Positions 30,301-37,996 of a DNA stretch of 64,000 nt are shown piece after piece. The notes beneath the pieces were generated by a model. That model was not told the DNA's origin. It searched no databases and saw only the letters and a list, made by a program, of their open reading frames with translations. Source of the DNA: a virus. Made by a program: the position numbers and the translations under genes. The DNA is taken from IMG/VR virus record IMGVR_UViG_3300009182_000030, positions 1 to 64,000 of that record; one strand, 5' to 3'. Position 1 is the stretch's first letter. Every line of letters begins with the position of its first letter.

Positions 30301-30415
30301 CATCTTGTTCAACATACTCATAATACTTTTGAAGGAATGTGATGAACTTCGCATAGTCTGAACGAATAAACTCAGGAGCCTGAGAATCTACAACGATAGA
30401 GGTTTTAATTGTCAT
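24347..30415 (-). CDS. 7: Baseplate wedge protein, gp7-like (2022 aa)
   Basis: Lies directly after gp6 and before gp8, the T4 order 6-7-8. The N-terminus (SIVVDSQAPEFIRSDYAKFI, FLQKYYEYVEQDGKANDVLR, then a segment ending FYNSKGSIDSIKAFFRILYG) is a conserved block in wedge-initiator proteins of T4-like environmental phages. Length is about twice that of T4 gp7. At least three internal copies of a beta module (HGxxxGDxVxY...YYVxxVxxxxxKLxSSxxxA) lie between about residues 1400 and 1720. Start ATG immediately follows the gp6 stop. gp7 assignment rests on position and N-terminal block. Confidence 0.65.
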   Translation of the reverse strand: MTIKTSIVVDSQAPEFIRSDYAKFITFLQKYYEYVEQDGKANDVLRNIDTYNDIDDQDDPDILSTFYTLFLPDFPQFVVSDKKFVLKHIAEFYNSKGSIDSIKAFFRILYGEEVQLFLPKEDILKLDAGIWRKTFKIKIYNLSGDQIEHLLGSEIYQVDAINGHKTVKARVVDYDPNYDILYLSADNLILNFTTADLVYATNVNGTSVTFNLKSQLSTTTPTFGGQNYAPGDSAVLPTAQSNTENIKVSTVSSGTIEQLVLLSRGDNYSVYDTVDFGTPLDGEVPATARVQSTINKQIISEINDFNWLEPEDKFTFEDNFEIRQEYGNFGAPAAANMSVTDETTKGINTGSISSAEFGILAEQQQEDSISYTRASYTYNQGLFRTILPRVGASSNYALNWTKNEGISVALIDEELYIGSINCTEGTPPNPGTVIIQFDTDTDYNALEYYELTSRGSSTVTPSIGVVNKNVTDTVLLDTKIGNLSLQQQIGAYELSQNTLSPLYPFSENAGTQSRGPIIYIRETNQLCGHDLNTTRPWEYRFVFRKDTVVKFKIFIMPVQYDLRSVKIVGEDGTTDFYEENDASNILIQETYDGTFRRVGFDPANVTQLGGAGAYIVINVPSHGFNDGEIIRYNTFQDIEAGIYSGTVGGITDGQLFNCLPVDSNNIILLPYGGSNSEAYNVGLAQVLTPAASSGTTCYFTNFAGSHVTNGANYTSTAVANSAITISAKKRSCGTRDMGLKYNLDPNIPTDSNTGFKTMYPYTVDNKVYLFQSINENTDYLISERNDFDNTVVPYNLEINKTNPSEIEDYVTNPFIALEKSDVSIKQNILTVDIPDYSQARVMVERKSLQMVDDINRGQQRLFRAWNDYAEISTYQELYNTNKNIYSDEYSDQPYVNAILPSDITLYSSGPSEFANFGPTMMVASSKNNSVYYTDGAGQGNFIYSAQLDDQRRISFVETTNYDNEPAYPMSNNGPVGISKTVTGTVTSETAYNTNKKKYFTINFSLPRELNYNVDMPFEVNLTNIIESTKDGFSFTDVDFNDSVSLEGVPYAGSDVFLLEGGDSIAFETNTNGYASLAQQKMSIMNPTIMLEFFSPSLDPADPRKHLVYYANKADYTKISSDVQRTIYTFMNCWSPNQNVVPNTTIKDYTVTIKSLQKSDYIIEKVSDSQLLANDPQHSIETGSYVSPFIQEVYIVNGQNDYGKYVKMYPTYEDAVADTNSITPFSLGANFGSNLEGNELFYNPVVSGTTVASTYTNPLSSVGVKNPFTGLIKDNNISLARFFDPSTNVSSSSITVRNHNLVDGSWVRFRTDFNGNAPSGLVDNTTYYVKVIDANTVKLCSSFANYSSNTYVTFTAFATSGKTCSLQTVPQSLNFNSIKDLSFDTRLYVSSIAISTVDTITGGITFATPHTLSGLSKVVFSTTGTVPSGLTNNAEYYVIYVDDLEIKFASSLENASNNIPIVPKTVGSGTASIIVKGTNGNLFPNNTIKEQQFFTPGQYTNYLNTGDKVTIRTQRSLSTLIDSGQTMFVKDSTTGSTESFGLTTRSNLTTSNFGYLTLLSTNMDPDTDIITAPYGHVFYTGDEISYSTSGTSFAPAVSTVYVIKINSTTFKIAASFIDAINNNPINITARGTGSQYFTRTDFDTASEIAELIPYSTQPNYAATLNPGVTGTGIEEFTITYGSNLQTETGYLDQVVLTSPGHYRKVPTVTIKTAGQRSGSGADIYPITNQVGSITGFEIMDGGVHNVSRTLYVPYSFMSDTISGTFVQGETIKVGTSEVGTLLSKEGHYFKINWNQVTPITLGNTTPGVGTTITGVTSGATALVGRAFTIASIAVSEGTSVVTTGDEHHMVNQDMVYISGFSPNIADGYYYASIMGSNKFRLYTDRKLSVPVTAAQPSGYTAYTAVGRSGMFTAVASAAPSAITESTENGSSNNYASDKNLLNTTTRLQDSHYYQDYSYVIRGANSHDNWKPYFNKLVHPAGFAVFGEVDYFTVNSGVEKLGNTVLNGSTINNTSNAIITEMTT
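24385..24392 (-). promoter_or_regulatory. Internal late promoter before the gp8-like gene
   Basis: TATAAATA on the minus strand inside the last codons of the gp7-like gene, 40 nt before ATG 24345. Confidence 0.55.
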
Positions 30416-32188
30416 TTATCGTACCAATGGTTTTCTTGTATCTAATACACCATATACCTCAACATCTGAATCTTGAATAGTCAAAATTTGATTACGCATT
30501 GATTCAACATCTGGTTTTGTTGGCTTCGCGAAAATTTTACAGTTGTCAGTCAACATTGAAAAAGCAGTTGCTGGTATTGTAATTATACCAGTTTGATAAT
30601 CAACAAACCCAAAGGCAGTTGATTCAATAACAACTTTACCATTGTTATAATAATATTTTTGAATCTTACCATCACCATCATCTTTAAGATAATAATCAGT
30701 TGAGTTGTTGACTAATCTAAATGATGTGCTGGTAATTGTGTTAATTGGATTTAAAAAATCAAATTTATAATTTAATCTGTTCTCAGAGTTTATTTGTAAA
30801 TATTTGTAGAGAGTTACTTGCGTATTACTATTTAAAATTGCTTTACTTGTGTAATCAATCTCTCTGCTTAATTGACTCTTTCTAAAAATAGAATCGTAAT
30901 TATTTAAATTTGAATCTTCAAAATTCTGAATAGTAGCACGGACGTTGGCTTCTAATGTTTCTTTTGGTGTTGTTGTTTTTGATGGATCATAATAGAATGT
31001 TGTTTCTAACATTAAGTACAGAAATTCTAGATCAATAAACTCTGGTGTGATACCAACAACATTCTTTCTGTTTAAAATAGATGACAGTCTTGTTTTTGTT
31101 TCATCAGTTAATGATGTTCCATTTTTTGGCTTGGCACTAATATAAACTTTACCATATACTGGAGGACTTGCATTATCGCCACCCCAAGCACTAACAGCTT
31201 CGATATCAGATGCTTCTGCTAGAATAATGTTTTTATAATCTTCAGCAGTAACAGCACGATTTTGTGTAACGAAAAATTTTGATGCATTATTTCTTATCGA
31301 TTCAATTGTTTCGCGATCGCGACCACCCAATGATTTCTGAGCCAATGTTAATGTAAAATTTGTAACAGTAAATGCCGAAATACCACCAAGCGTAAATGAA
31401 GTAGCGTTATTAGCAATTGTACCATTAGAGATTAGATATGTCATTCTAACAACATTACCATCGACCAATGCTTTACCAATAGCATCATCTCCGAATACTA
31501 ATTGATAGTAACCATCACGTGTTTCTTCTAAGAAATATACTGGATCTGTTCCAGTAACTGTTGTGTAATCTTTATTTCCAGCCAAGTTGAATGTTTGAGT
31601 TGTTGCATCTGCTGAACTTGTTTGAACTTCTACCAACAATGTAGAAGTGTCAACATTAGAATTTGGAATTAAGAATTTTGTTTGTCCATTTTGAACTGTA
31701 TATCTGTAAGTTAATGGCTTACCTTCAACGATTTCAACATTATTGTATGTAAATGTATTTGCGCTTACTGGAGTTGTTGTTATGTTTGAAAGATTATAGA
31801 AACTATAATCTGTTCCATCAATCGTTGTTGTAAATGTAGTATATCTTGGTAACATCAAAGATTGTGGTGAACCAGTTGTTGTAACTGTAAGATTAATCTT
31901 TGCTCTTGATGAAACAATAGAACGAGGTGTATAACCAAAATGTTTTGCTAATGATACAACTGAAGAACGCTTCGCTGCTGTGTCTAAGAACATTTCATTG
32001 GCAACAAAGTTTGCATAGATTGCGTTATAGTGTGTATTGTATGCCAACAGGTCAAGCAATACAGACATAGCTGAACCTTCAAAATCATAATCGGTAAATT
32101 CGTCTTGCGATTTTAGAAATGTTTTTAAATTATCTTTGATGTTATCAAAGTCTAATTCGGTTACTCTTAGATTTGATGAGTTCGCCAT
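30416..32188 (-). CDS. 6: Baseplate wedge subunit gp6 (590 aa)
   Basis: The N-terminal signature LRVTELDFDNIKDNLKTFLK, FTDYDFEGSAMSVLLDLLAY, NTHYNAIYANFVANEMFLDT is that of T4 gp6, a baseplate J-like protein that forms the inner baseplate ring through dimerisation. The middle contains the LGGRDRETIESIRNNASKFF region with RAVTAEDY, also typical of baseplate J proteins. Length fits T4 gp6 (about 660 aa). It lies between gp25 and the gp7-like gene with 1-nt spacings, so these wedge genes form one coupled operon in the T4 order. Confidence 0.92.
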   Translation of the reverse strand: MANSSNLRVTELDFDNIKDNLKTFLKSQDEFTDYDFEGSAMSVLLDLLAYNTHYNAIYANFVANEMFLDTAAKRSSVVSLAKHFGYTPRSIVSSRAKINLTVTTTGSPQSLMLPRYTTFTTTIDGTDYSFYNLSNITTTPVSANTFTYNNVEIVEGKPLTYRYTVQNGQTKFLIPNSNVDTSTLLVEVQTSSADATTQTFNLAGNKDYTTVTGTDPVYFLEETRDGYYQLVFGDDAIGKALVDGNVVRMTYLISNGTIANNATSFTLGGISAFTVTNFTLTLAQKSLGGRDRETIESIRNNASKFFVTQNRAVTAEDYKNIILAEASDIEAVSAWGGDNASPPVYGKVYISAKPKNGTSLTDETKTRLSSILNRKNVVGITPEFIDLEFLYLMLETTFYYDPSKTTTPKETLEANVRATIQNFEDSNLNNYDSIFRKSQLSREIDYTSKAILNSNTQVTLYKYLQINSENRLNYKFDFLNPINTITSTSFRLVNNSTDYYLKDDGDGKIQKYYYNNGKVVIESTAFGFVDYQTGIITIPATAFSMLTDNCKIFAKPTKPDVESMRNQILTIQDSDVEVYGVLDTRKPLVR

Positions 32189-32189
32189 G

Positions 32190-32591
32190 TTATCTTGTTC
32201 TCTCTACTGTTATTGTTAATTCTTCTGTTGTCTGTAGTCCAATAATCTCATAAGTGATAGATATATCACAAGCATTTTGCTCATCCTGCATAAATATGTT
32301 TACATCAAGAACACGAATTCTTGGTTCAAAATTCTCTAGAGTATCAATAATTCCACGCTTTAATGTATGGACTGTTAATGGGGTTGCTAATTCAAATAAC
32401 AATCCTCTGACTGGTGAACCAATTTCACTGTGAAATGGTCTCTCATAATATTGTGTTAAGATTAAACTCTTTACAGATTGTTTAATTGCTTCTTCGTTGC
32501 GCTTCTTAACAACATCTTTAGTATTTGGATGTGCTGTGAAAAGGAGATCGATATCCTTAAATATTTGAGTTTGTCTTGTTATTGTAACCAT
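32190..32591 (-). CDS. 25: Baseplate wedge subunit gp25 (133 aa)
   Basis: Carries the GPW/gp25 family core: FKDIDLLFTAHPNTKDVVK, IKQSVKSLILTQYYERPFH and EIGSPVRGLLFEL, then 'ENFEPRIRVLDVNI'. gp25 joins the wedge core bundle with gp6 and gp53 and contacts the sheath, nucleating its assembly. Length matches T4 gp25 (132 aa). Only weak ribosome-site bases (AAAGAT) precede the ATG. It lies directly upstream of gp6, giving the order PAAR - small protein - gp25 - gp6. Confidence 0.93.
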   Translation of the reverse strand: MVTITRQTQIFKDIDLLFTAHPNTKDVVKKRNEEAIKQSVKSLILTQYYERPFHSEIGSPVRGLLFELATPLTVHTLKRGIIDTLENFEPRIRVLDVNIFMQDEQNACDISITYEIIGLQTTEELTITVERTR

Positions 32592-32608
32592 ATCTTTATT
32601 TATTCGTT

Positions 32609-32944
32609 TTATCCACCACCAGAACCAGTATCTGGTCTAGAATCTCCACCACCCAAATCGCCTTCTGGAATATCTGGATTGGCAGAAGCCTCAAGTTGTT
32701 GCAAAGCAACTACGACTGCCAGTTCGTTTAAATTCTCAAACAATTCACCAACAGTTGCTGGTCGTATACCAAACAGATTACTAATCTGGGAAACCTTTGT
32801 TCTTGCTAATGTCTCTAAATCTGCAACCTTCGTTAACTCTGAAGGATAATTTTTATAATTTGTGAAGATCCTCGAGTATAAGTCTTGAGTCGAATACTTT
32901 TGTAAAAATTCAGTTTTTGCTTGGGTTAGCGCAAGAACTGACAT
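32609..32944 (-). CDS. Unrecognised small protein between PAAR tip and gp25 (111 aa)
   Basis: Mostly helical N-terminal 85 residues (SVLALTQAKTEFLQKYSTQD and onward), then a Gly/Asp/Ser-rich acidic tail (GDLGGGDSRPDTGSGGG). The frame is open further upstream to 33004, but ATG 32944 is chosen because it lies 2 nt after the stop of the PAAR gene, whereas the earlier start would lie inside that gene. No known motif. Its position in the tightly packed hub/wedge operon suggests a baseplate accessory or assembly role, which is inference only. Confidence 0.6.
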   Translation of the reverse strand: MSVLALTQAKTEFLQKYSTQDLYSRIFTNYKNYPSELTKVADLETLARTKVSQISNLFGIRPATVGELFENLNELAVVVALQQLEASANPDIPEGDLGGGDSRPDTGSGGG

Positions 32945-32946
32945 AG

Positions 32947-33255
32947 TTAAGGTCCAACAAAAATGTCTGTATCGTGTGGTTGACTTGTAATAGGATCCCC
33001 ACAACTAGCAAGACATCCATCATATGCTAATGGTATGTGATCTGGTCCAAGAAACACAGATGTACTTCCCTGAACAATTTTTGGTAGAAAATTATGTGGT
33101 GGGGGTCCATGCGCCTGGATAGTTGTACCAACAACACCTGGAACCAGTTTTGCTGGTGTTATTGCAACTCCAAGTTTAATATCGTTTCTTACATTACCGC
33201 TACCAACATTACTAAGTTGACCGCATGCTATTTGCCCTGTAGGTGGTTGTGCCAT
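32947..33255 (-). CDS. 5.4: PAAR-type spike tip protein, gp5.4-like (102 aa)
   Basis: A small Gly/Pro-rich protein with the PAAR pattern: 'TIQAHGPPPHNFLPKIVQGSTSVFLGPDHIPLAYDGCLASCGDPI' (read with the intervening residues) and a final H-D-T-D-I-F-V. PAAR proteins form a metal-binding cone that sharpens the central spike; His and Cys residues (H49, H53, Cys near 80-84, His near 94) are available for a metal site. AAGGAT precedes the ATG. It lies 10 nt after the gp5 spike gene, as expected for the protein that caps gp5. Confidence 0.85.
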   Translation of the reverse strand: MAQPPTGQIACGQLSNVGSGNVRNDIKLGVAITPAKLVPGVVGTTIQAHGPPPHNFLPKIVQGSTSVFLGPDHIPLAYDGCLASCGDPITSQPHDTDIFVGP

Positions 33256-33265
33256 AATATATCCT

Positions 33266-36181
33266 TTATGCTAATAGTGTAAATGCACCCTTGGTATGGG
33301 TATGATGATTGTTCATTGTGAAATTCATATTTCTTTGTGTTCCCATACCATTATATGATACGTGAATCCATACAATATTTGAGTCTTGATATTCTAAGAT
33401 TAATTGATCATGCGGAACCTTTGCTGCAATTTCTTGAATCAAGTCATAATGTTTCTTACGATCTCTAGCCGACTTCTTCAGAACAATATCAGCAGCCATA
33501 CCTTTTGGATGCTGAGAGGTTGCGCTTTCTGCGCCAACCAATCCCTTCTGACGATATCCTGAAGTAATAGTAATCTCAGATTTCGGAACAATCTTAATAA
33601 TGTTTTCAAGAACATTCTCAGCCAATGCTTTTAAGTTACACACAATCTGTGCTTTAGTCAAACCATCTTGGTCTTGTAACTTATGTGGTGATTTCGCTGA
33701 ACAAATGTAACCAGTGCCACCACCAGGAATAAAGTCACCAAGATAGAAGTTTGCTGACAGTTTTGTAGTAACTGGGAACTCAGTCATATTCTTGAATCCC
33801 TCGCAAGGAACAGCAACACCAGCTGGTGGTGGTTTGCTCGGAGTAGCAGTATCATTTGTAGTTGGTGCTTGATCAGTTGGTGGCATACGACCACTCTGTC
33901 TTTGCTTATCAATATACTTAGAAGGATCACCATCTTCTGGTGCTTCAAACATTTGAGAACCAGAAACATTTCTTGGAGGTAAACTCAAGTGAGCAAAGTA
34001 TGGATTAACTGCAGTAATTCTATCGCCAGCATATTCTAAGTCAACTGCATCTTTCTGAGTTGCTGATTCTGCTTCGTTAGGATAGACTACGTTGAACGAT
34101 GGCGAAACACCCACGTTGTTTCCGTTCAAGTAAATCGCACCACCAGAACCAGCATCGATGTTTACGTTATTAGTTCTTGACTTAATGTCGAAACGACCAA
34201 TAGAACGCATCAACATACCTTGCGAAGCAACACCAAAATATTTTGTTTGAATGTTGATATCAGCTGGTGTTCTTAAATTAAAATCATACAGAGAGTAAAG
34301 ATTTAAATAACTCTCAGACTTAATGTTTGTTGAGAAACCACTCTTCAGTAACAAGTTAGAAACAGCATCTACGTTGATGTTACCCAATGCTGTAACATAT
34401 GTGCTAACACCAGAGAACAAATGTGTATCGTTTGTAGTTTTGAGATAAAAACTATCTGCCGTATTGACAGTCATGTTTCCTCTAGTCTTAATGCTTAGGT
34501 TTTCACATTCAATATTAAAATCCTCAGCAATAGACAGATCCATTTTACCAGCAACACGCATATCTACGTTGTTTCTGAAGTACGCTTTAGTATCTCCAAT
34601 AATTTCAATGTTGGCTGCGCTTCGAACAAATATGTTTGCTACTCCATCAATCGTAATATCCTGAACACCTTTAACATATAGGTATCCATTTCTATCAACA
34701 ATCTGATAATTGTCGCCAACAATTTTATTTACTTGTGTGCCATTAGCATCCCACTCAGTAAACGAACCACTCTTATGATAATGGTGAATACGTTCGTTTT
34801 CTGGAGTGTCATCAAACTCTTGTACATGTCCAGACTCTGATTGGTAAACGTGATTAAATGGATAACTGGCATTGAATGGCGATTCTGGTTGATCCCACGT
34901 TGCTTGAGTTATTGATACTGGAACTTTGGTTGTTCTTGTTGCGTCTTTTTTACCAACGATAGTGTTATCAATTTGTTCATGTCGAGCAAGACGATTCGTA
35001 TCTGGTTCATTTAAAAATTCTTTTAATGGATATTTTTTATTTGGGTCACCAAATCCATAAGAGACACCACTGTTATTTGTGCCATCACTTATAGTTCCAT
35101 CTGGTCGTGTTTCACCAAGAGGTACTGTTTGTGCATCAACACCAGCTGGTACGTTCTGTGGTAATGTTTTTGGCTGGTCGCCTTCTATTGAAGAGTAGCC
35201 AGATTTATATAAATCTGTTGTTGTGTTTCCGTAACCATCATCAATATCTTGTCCAGATTTTAATGCTTGTGCTCTGCTGGTTCCATCTGGATGTGATGCT
35301 TGTAGATAACCAGCAATTTCTTTTTTATCTGATGTACTACTAATAATACCAAGACGAGTAAGTTCAGCATAATTATATGCAGTCCACTCATCCATAACCT
35401 GTTCTTGAAGATCGGCAGTTGAGAGGAATACGGCAACAGAAGTTGCGCCACCTTTACCAGTCCAAACTGTGTCATCAGCTAATTTAAAGTTAGATGGTGG
35501 TACTGTTTCGCCATTAGCATTTAATACACGTTTAACATAACCAAGTAAGTTCAAAGACTTTGCGTCCATTTGATACTTACCAATTCTGCCTTGTGGATTT
35601 ACTACACCATAATTCTGCTGTCCGACATTACCTGTAATAGTAAAATCTCGTTCGCCTCCAGGTGTTGATGTTGTTTCTAACAAAGCAACATTGTCTTTGT
35701 ATTTTCCAACATCTAAATCTGTTAATGGACCAATTGCTTCATCGCGACCAGCAACTGGTTCGGTAGGTTCTGGATCAGTACTTGCTGATCCACCCTGATT
35801 AGTTGGTTGATTGGTTGCGTCTTCAGCACCACCACCATCTGTTTTAATTAAATAATCATCACCATCGTTTACATAATTAGAATCAATACCTTTGTCTTGA
35901 GGAACACCACCAATCGTTCCCATCATAACAGGTTGTTGACACTCTTGATCTCTAAAGAAAATTACAACCCATGTCCCCTCAACTGGTCCAAGTGGTGTAT
36001 GACCAATACCATTCATCGCTGCCGATGTAACAGGTTGCATTGGATATGCCCATGGTAATAACTCCATAGGTAATTCGTTTTTGTTTTCGGTGTGTAAACC
36101 AACAACTCGAACTTGACAACGTCCAAGTTGTAATGGGTCTAATCTATTTTCGACAACACCTGTGTAAAACACACCATTCAT
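33266..36181 (-). CDS. 5: Baseplate central spike gp5 with two wall-hydrolase-like domains (971 aa)
   Basis: Residues 1-110 form the gp5/VgrG-like OB-fold (FYTGVVENRLDPLQLGRCQV, then PLGPVEGTWVVIFFRDQE, QQPVMMGTIGG). About 150-320 is a lysozyme/transglycosylase-like domain (GRIGKYQMDAKSLNLLGYVK, W-TGKGG, later YLQASHPDG). About 480-690 is a beta-helix of spike repeats (IDGVANIFVRSAANIEIIG and similar). The C-terminus (780-971) carries a D,D-peptidase M15-like motif, SQHPKGMAADIV (H891, D898) and WIHVSY (H940). T4 gp5 has only one enzymatic domain. The spike punctures the outer membrane and cuts peptidoglycan. Start ATG overlaps the hub gene stop (TAATG). Confidence 0.88.
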   Translation of the reverse strand: MNGVFYTGVVENRLDPLQLGRCQVRVVGLHTENKNELPMELLPWAYPMQPVTSAAMNGIGHTPLGPVEGTWVVIFFRDQECQQPVMMGTIGGVPQDKGIDSNYVNDGDDYLIKTDGGGAEDATNQPTNQGGSASTDPEPTEPVAGRDEAIGPLTDLDVGKYKDNVALLETTSTPGGERDFTITGNVGQQNYGVVNPQGRIGKYQMDAKSLNLLGYVKRVLNANGETVPPSNFKLADDTVWTGKGGATSVAVFLSTADLQEQVMDEWTAYNYAELTRLGIISSTSDKKEIAGYLQASHPDGTSRAQALKSGQDIDDGYGNTTTDLYKSGYSSIEGDQPKTLPQNVPAGVDAQTVPLGETRPDGTISDGTNNSGVSYGFGDPNKKYPLKEFLNEPDTNRLARHEQIDNTIVGKKDATRTTKVPVSITQATWDQPESPFNASYPFNHVYQSESGHVQEFDDTPENERIHHYHKSGSFTEWDANGTQVNKIVGDNYQIVDRNGYLYVKGVQDITIDGVANIFVRSAANIEIIGDTKAYFRNNVDMRVAGKMDLSIAEDFNIECENLSIKTRGNMTVNTADSFYLKTTNDTHLFSGVSTYVTALGNINVDAVSNLLLKSGFSTNIKSESYLNLYSLYDFNLRTPADINIQTKYFGVASQGMLMRSIGRFDIKSRTNNVNIDAGSGGAIYLNGNNVGVSPSFNVVYPNEAESATQKDAVDLEYAGDRITAVNPYFAHLSLPPRNVSGSQMFEAPEDGDPSKYIDKQRQSGRMPPTDQAPTTNDTATPSKPPPAGVAVPCEGFKNMTEFPVTTKLSANFYLGDFIPGGGTGYICSAKSPHKLQDQDGLTKAQIVCNLKALAENVLENIIKIVPKSEITITSGYRQKGLVGAESATSQHPKGMAADIVLKKSARDRKKHYDLIQEIAAKVPHDQLILEYQDSNIVWIHVSYNGMGTQRNMNFTMNNHHTHTKGAFTLLA

Positions 36182-37479
36182 TAAGTAGTTCCTTCTTTAG
36201 ACAAATCAATGATCAACGAATCTTTGATTAGCGACATATGTATTAAATGCTTTTCTCTATTTAGATTATGACACAGAGCAGCAATTAGGTAACGACCTGA
36301 GAAAGTTTTATCAATAATATCTTCTTCTTGATCTTTTTGACTTATTGGGGAATTTCTGTAAATGAAAACATCAATTACATCACCAACACATAAGTCAGAT
36401 CTACCAGGAACTGTTACTTCCATTGAATATGCATTAACTTCAGCCATCTCCATAATTCCTTTGAGATGCCAGTTCTTCATTTTGTCTGTTTTAAAATTAG
36501 TATATGTTTCTAATGCTCTTGGTTGAACATCTAAGAATGCTAATGTCTTAGATGGTAAATTACCAGTAGACATTGGATATGGATTTAAGTGATTATGTTT
36601 CTCAAAATTATCTGCGTAAGAAAGTGTTTGAACATTGTACGTTTTAGTAACAAGTTCATGTGTAATCAATCTAGACTTATACATACCAGATTGAATTCTA
36701 TTCATATAGTCATATGCTGTTCTGATTTCATATTTTGTAATACGCTGTAAATCTGCAGCAGTATTACGAGATGCGCTACCACCATCGCCTGATGGTTTTC
36801 TTGAAGTGTTATCGTAGATATATCTTGCTTTAGAATCTTGTTGTAATAATTTATCAATAGATACAAAATTAAATGCTCTGTTATTTTCAAAGAATACAAA
36901 ATTTGCTGAATCAGTTTCTTTCGAAATAGATCTTTTTGCCAAATAATTTATGTTTGTGAATGGTGTCCAATAGTTTGAAACATATATAATTGTGTTTGCT
37001 GTTTCTTCAATGTTCAAAGGTTTTTCTGTTTGTAAATCTGATCTAAGAAACTTTGGAACAATATCACTAATTGTTCCAGCAAATCCTTTACTAACTTTTG
37101 CATTTAAATCTCTAACAGTTTCAAAAGAAGCAAAATGCAATGTATACTGAACAGCTCTTTCAGCAGTATATGTTCTGTCTGTCATTTTGTAAACATAAAA
37201 TGCTTGTGACCACAAACCATCATCGTCGTTCATTGATGGAGTTTTAAATGTAATCAATAATTTTTCTTCGCCAATCATTGGCATTAAATTTACCAAATCT
37301 TGAGCATCATTTAATACAATGTTTCCTGAAATTGTAGGGGAATGCATATCTTCGTAAACATTAATGTCAATAACAAAGTTAAATACGTCAAATATAATTC
37401 CTCTAGCAGATCCAATTTTTGCATCAATTAACTGATAATCACCTGCGAATTTTAAATTCTCTTGGACTTCTATTGTCAC
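36181..37479 (-). CDS. 27: Baseplate hub subunit, gp27-like (432 aa)
   Basis: Lies between gp53 and gp5 and has hub-like features: FNFVIDINVYEDMHSPTISG, NLMPMIGEEKLLITFKTPSM, a long Ser/Tyr-rich middle with 'TIIYVSNYWTPFTNINYLAK', and a C-terminal 'VTVPGRSDLCVGDVIDVFIY'-type beta domain seen in gp27/gpD hub proteins. gp27 trimers bridge the tail tube and the gp5 spike. Start is GTG at 37479, whose GTG overlaps the TGA stop of gp53, so translation is coupled. A CTAAATA box inside its 3' end could serve gp5. Confidence 0.75.
   Translation of the reverse strand: MTIEVQENLKFAGDYQLIDAKIGSARGIIFDVFNFVIDINVYEDMHSPTISGNIVLNDAQDLVNLMPMIGEEKLLITFKTPSMNDDDGLWSQAFYVYKMTDRTYTAERAVQYTLHFASFETVRDLNAKVSKGFAGTISDIVPKFLRSDLQTEKPLNIEETANTIIYVSNYWTPFTNINYLAKRSISKETDSANFVFFENNRAFNFVSIDKLLQQDSKARYIYDNTSRKPSGDGGSASRNTAADLQRITKYEIRTAYDYMNRIQSGMYKSRLITHELVTKTYNVQTLSYADNFEKHNHLNPYPMSTGNLPSKTLAFLDVQPRALETYTNFKTDKMKNWHLKGIMEMAEVNAYSMEVTVPGRSDLCVGDVIDVFIYRNSPISQKDQEEDIIDKTFSGRYLIAALCHNLNREKHLIHMSLIKDSLIIDLSKEGTT
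36258..36264 (-). promoter_or_regulatory. Possible internal late promoter before gp5
   Basis: CTAAATA on the minus strand inside the hub gene, 77 nt before the gp5 ATG. A weak call because the box is short and lies in coding sequence. Confidence 0.25.
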
Positions 37480-37994
37480 TTCAGTACCTCTCTGAATTGT
37501 CTAATAACATCACCAAGAACATTAGGTGGAATAATTTTCATTCTTCGTTTGGCTTCATTTAATTGTAATTCGTAATCATAATTTGTTATTGGTGTTGCAT
37601 CAGCTACACCATTTGGATTTACATAATCTGACATTACCCAATAGCCATCAGAAGATTCATAATGGTTGATGTCATATTGAGCATCCCCATATTTGTCATA
37701 GATATACGCTTCAAGATTAATTTGCGTTAATGGAAAATCATCGACGTAACTATACTTCTCGTTAATTAACATCAAGACCCAATGATATTGTGATGTGCCA
37801 TAAAACAATTCAGAAATAATTTCTGGTGTTTCACCATCTTTAATGTCATACTCTTCGTAATATACAAGATTCTTCAATAAATCTGCTTTTATTCTTACGT
37901 TTGTAATAATATCGCTGATGAGATATTTTTTTGAATCTTGTCCAAATTCTGAGAAATCTACAATGGTTGTTGGTATGTATTGAAAATATGCCAT
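37476..37994 (-). CDS. 53: Baseplate wedge subunit gp53 (172 aa)
   Basis: Pattern of the gp53 family: ISDIITNVRIKADLLKNLVY, then YYEEYDIKDGETPEIISELF, YGTSQYHWVLMLINE and DFPLTQINLEAYIYDKYGDA. gp53 clamps the wedge core and is one of the last wedge proteins added. Length is close to T4 gp53 (196 aa). It lies 3 nt after gp48 and overlaps the start of the hub gene (GTGA). Recognition is by conserved blocks in the usual order. Confidence 0.9.
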   Translation of the reverse strand: MAYFQYIPTTIVDFSEFGQDSKKYLISDIITNVRIKADLLKNLVYYEEYDIKDGETPEIISELFYGTSQYHWVLMLINEKYSYVDDFPLTQINLEAYIYDKYGDAQYDINHYESSDGYWVMSDYVNPNGVADATPITNYDYELQLNEAKRRMKIIPPNVLGDVIRQFREVLK

Positions 37995-37996
37995 GA

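Noticed and set aside
32596-32605. AATAAATA-like late box directly before gp25
   Set aside because: Too close to the gp25 ATG (about 5 nt) to give a leader with a ribosome site; left out as a promoter.
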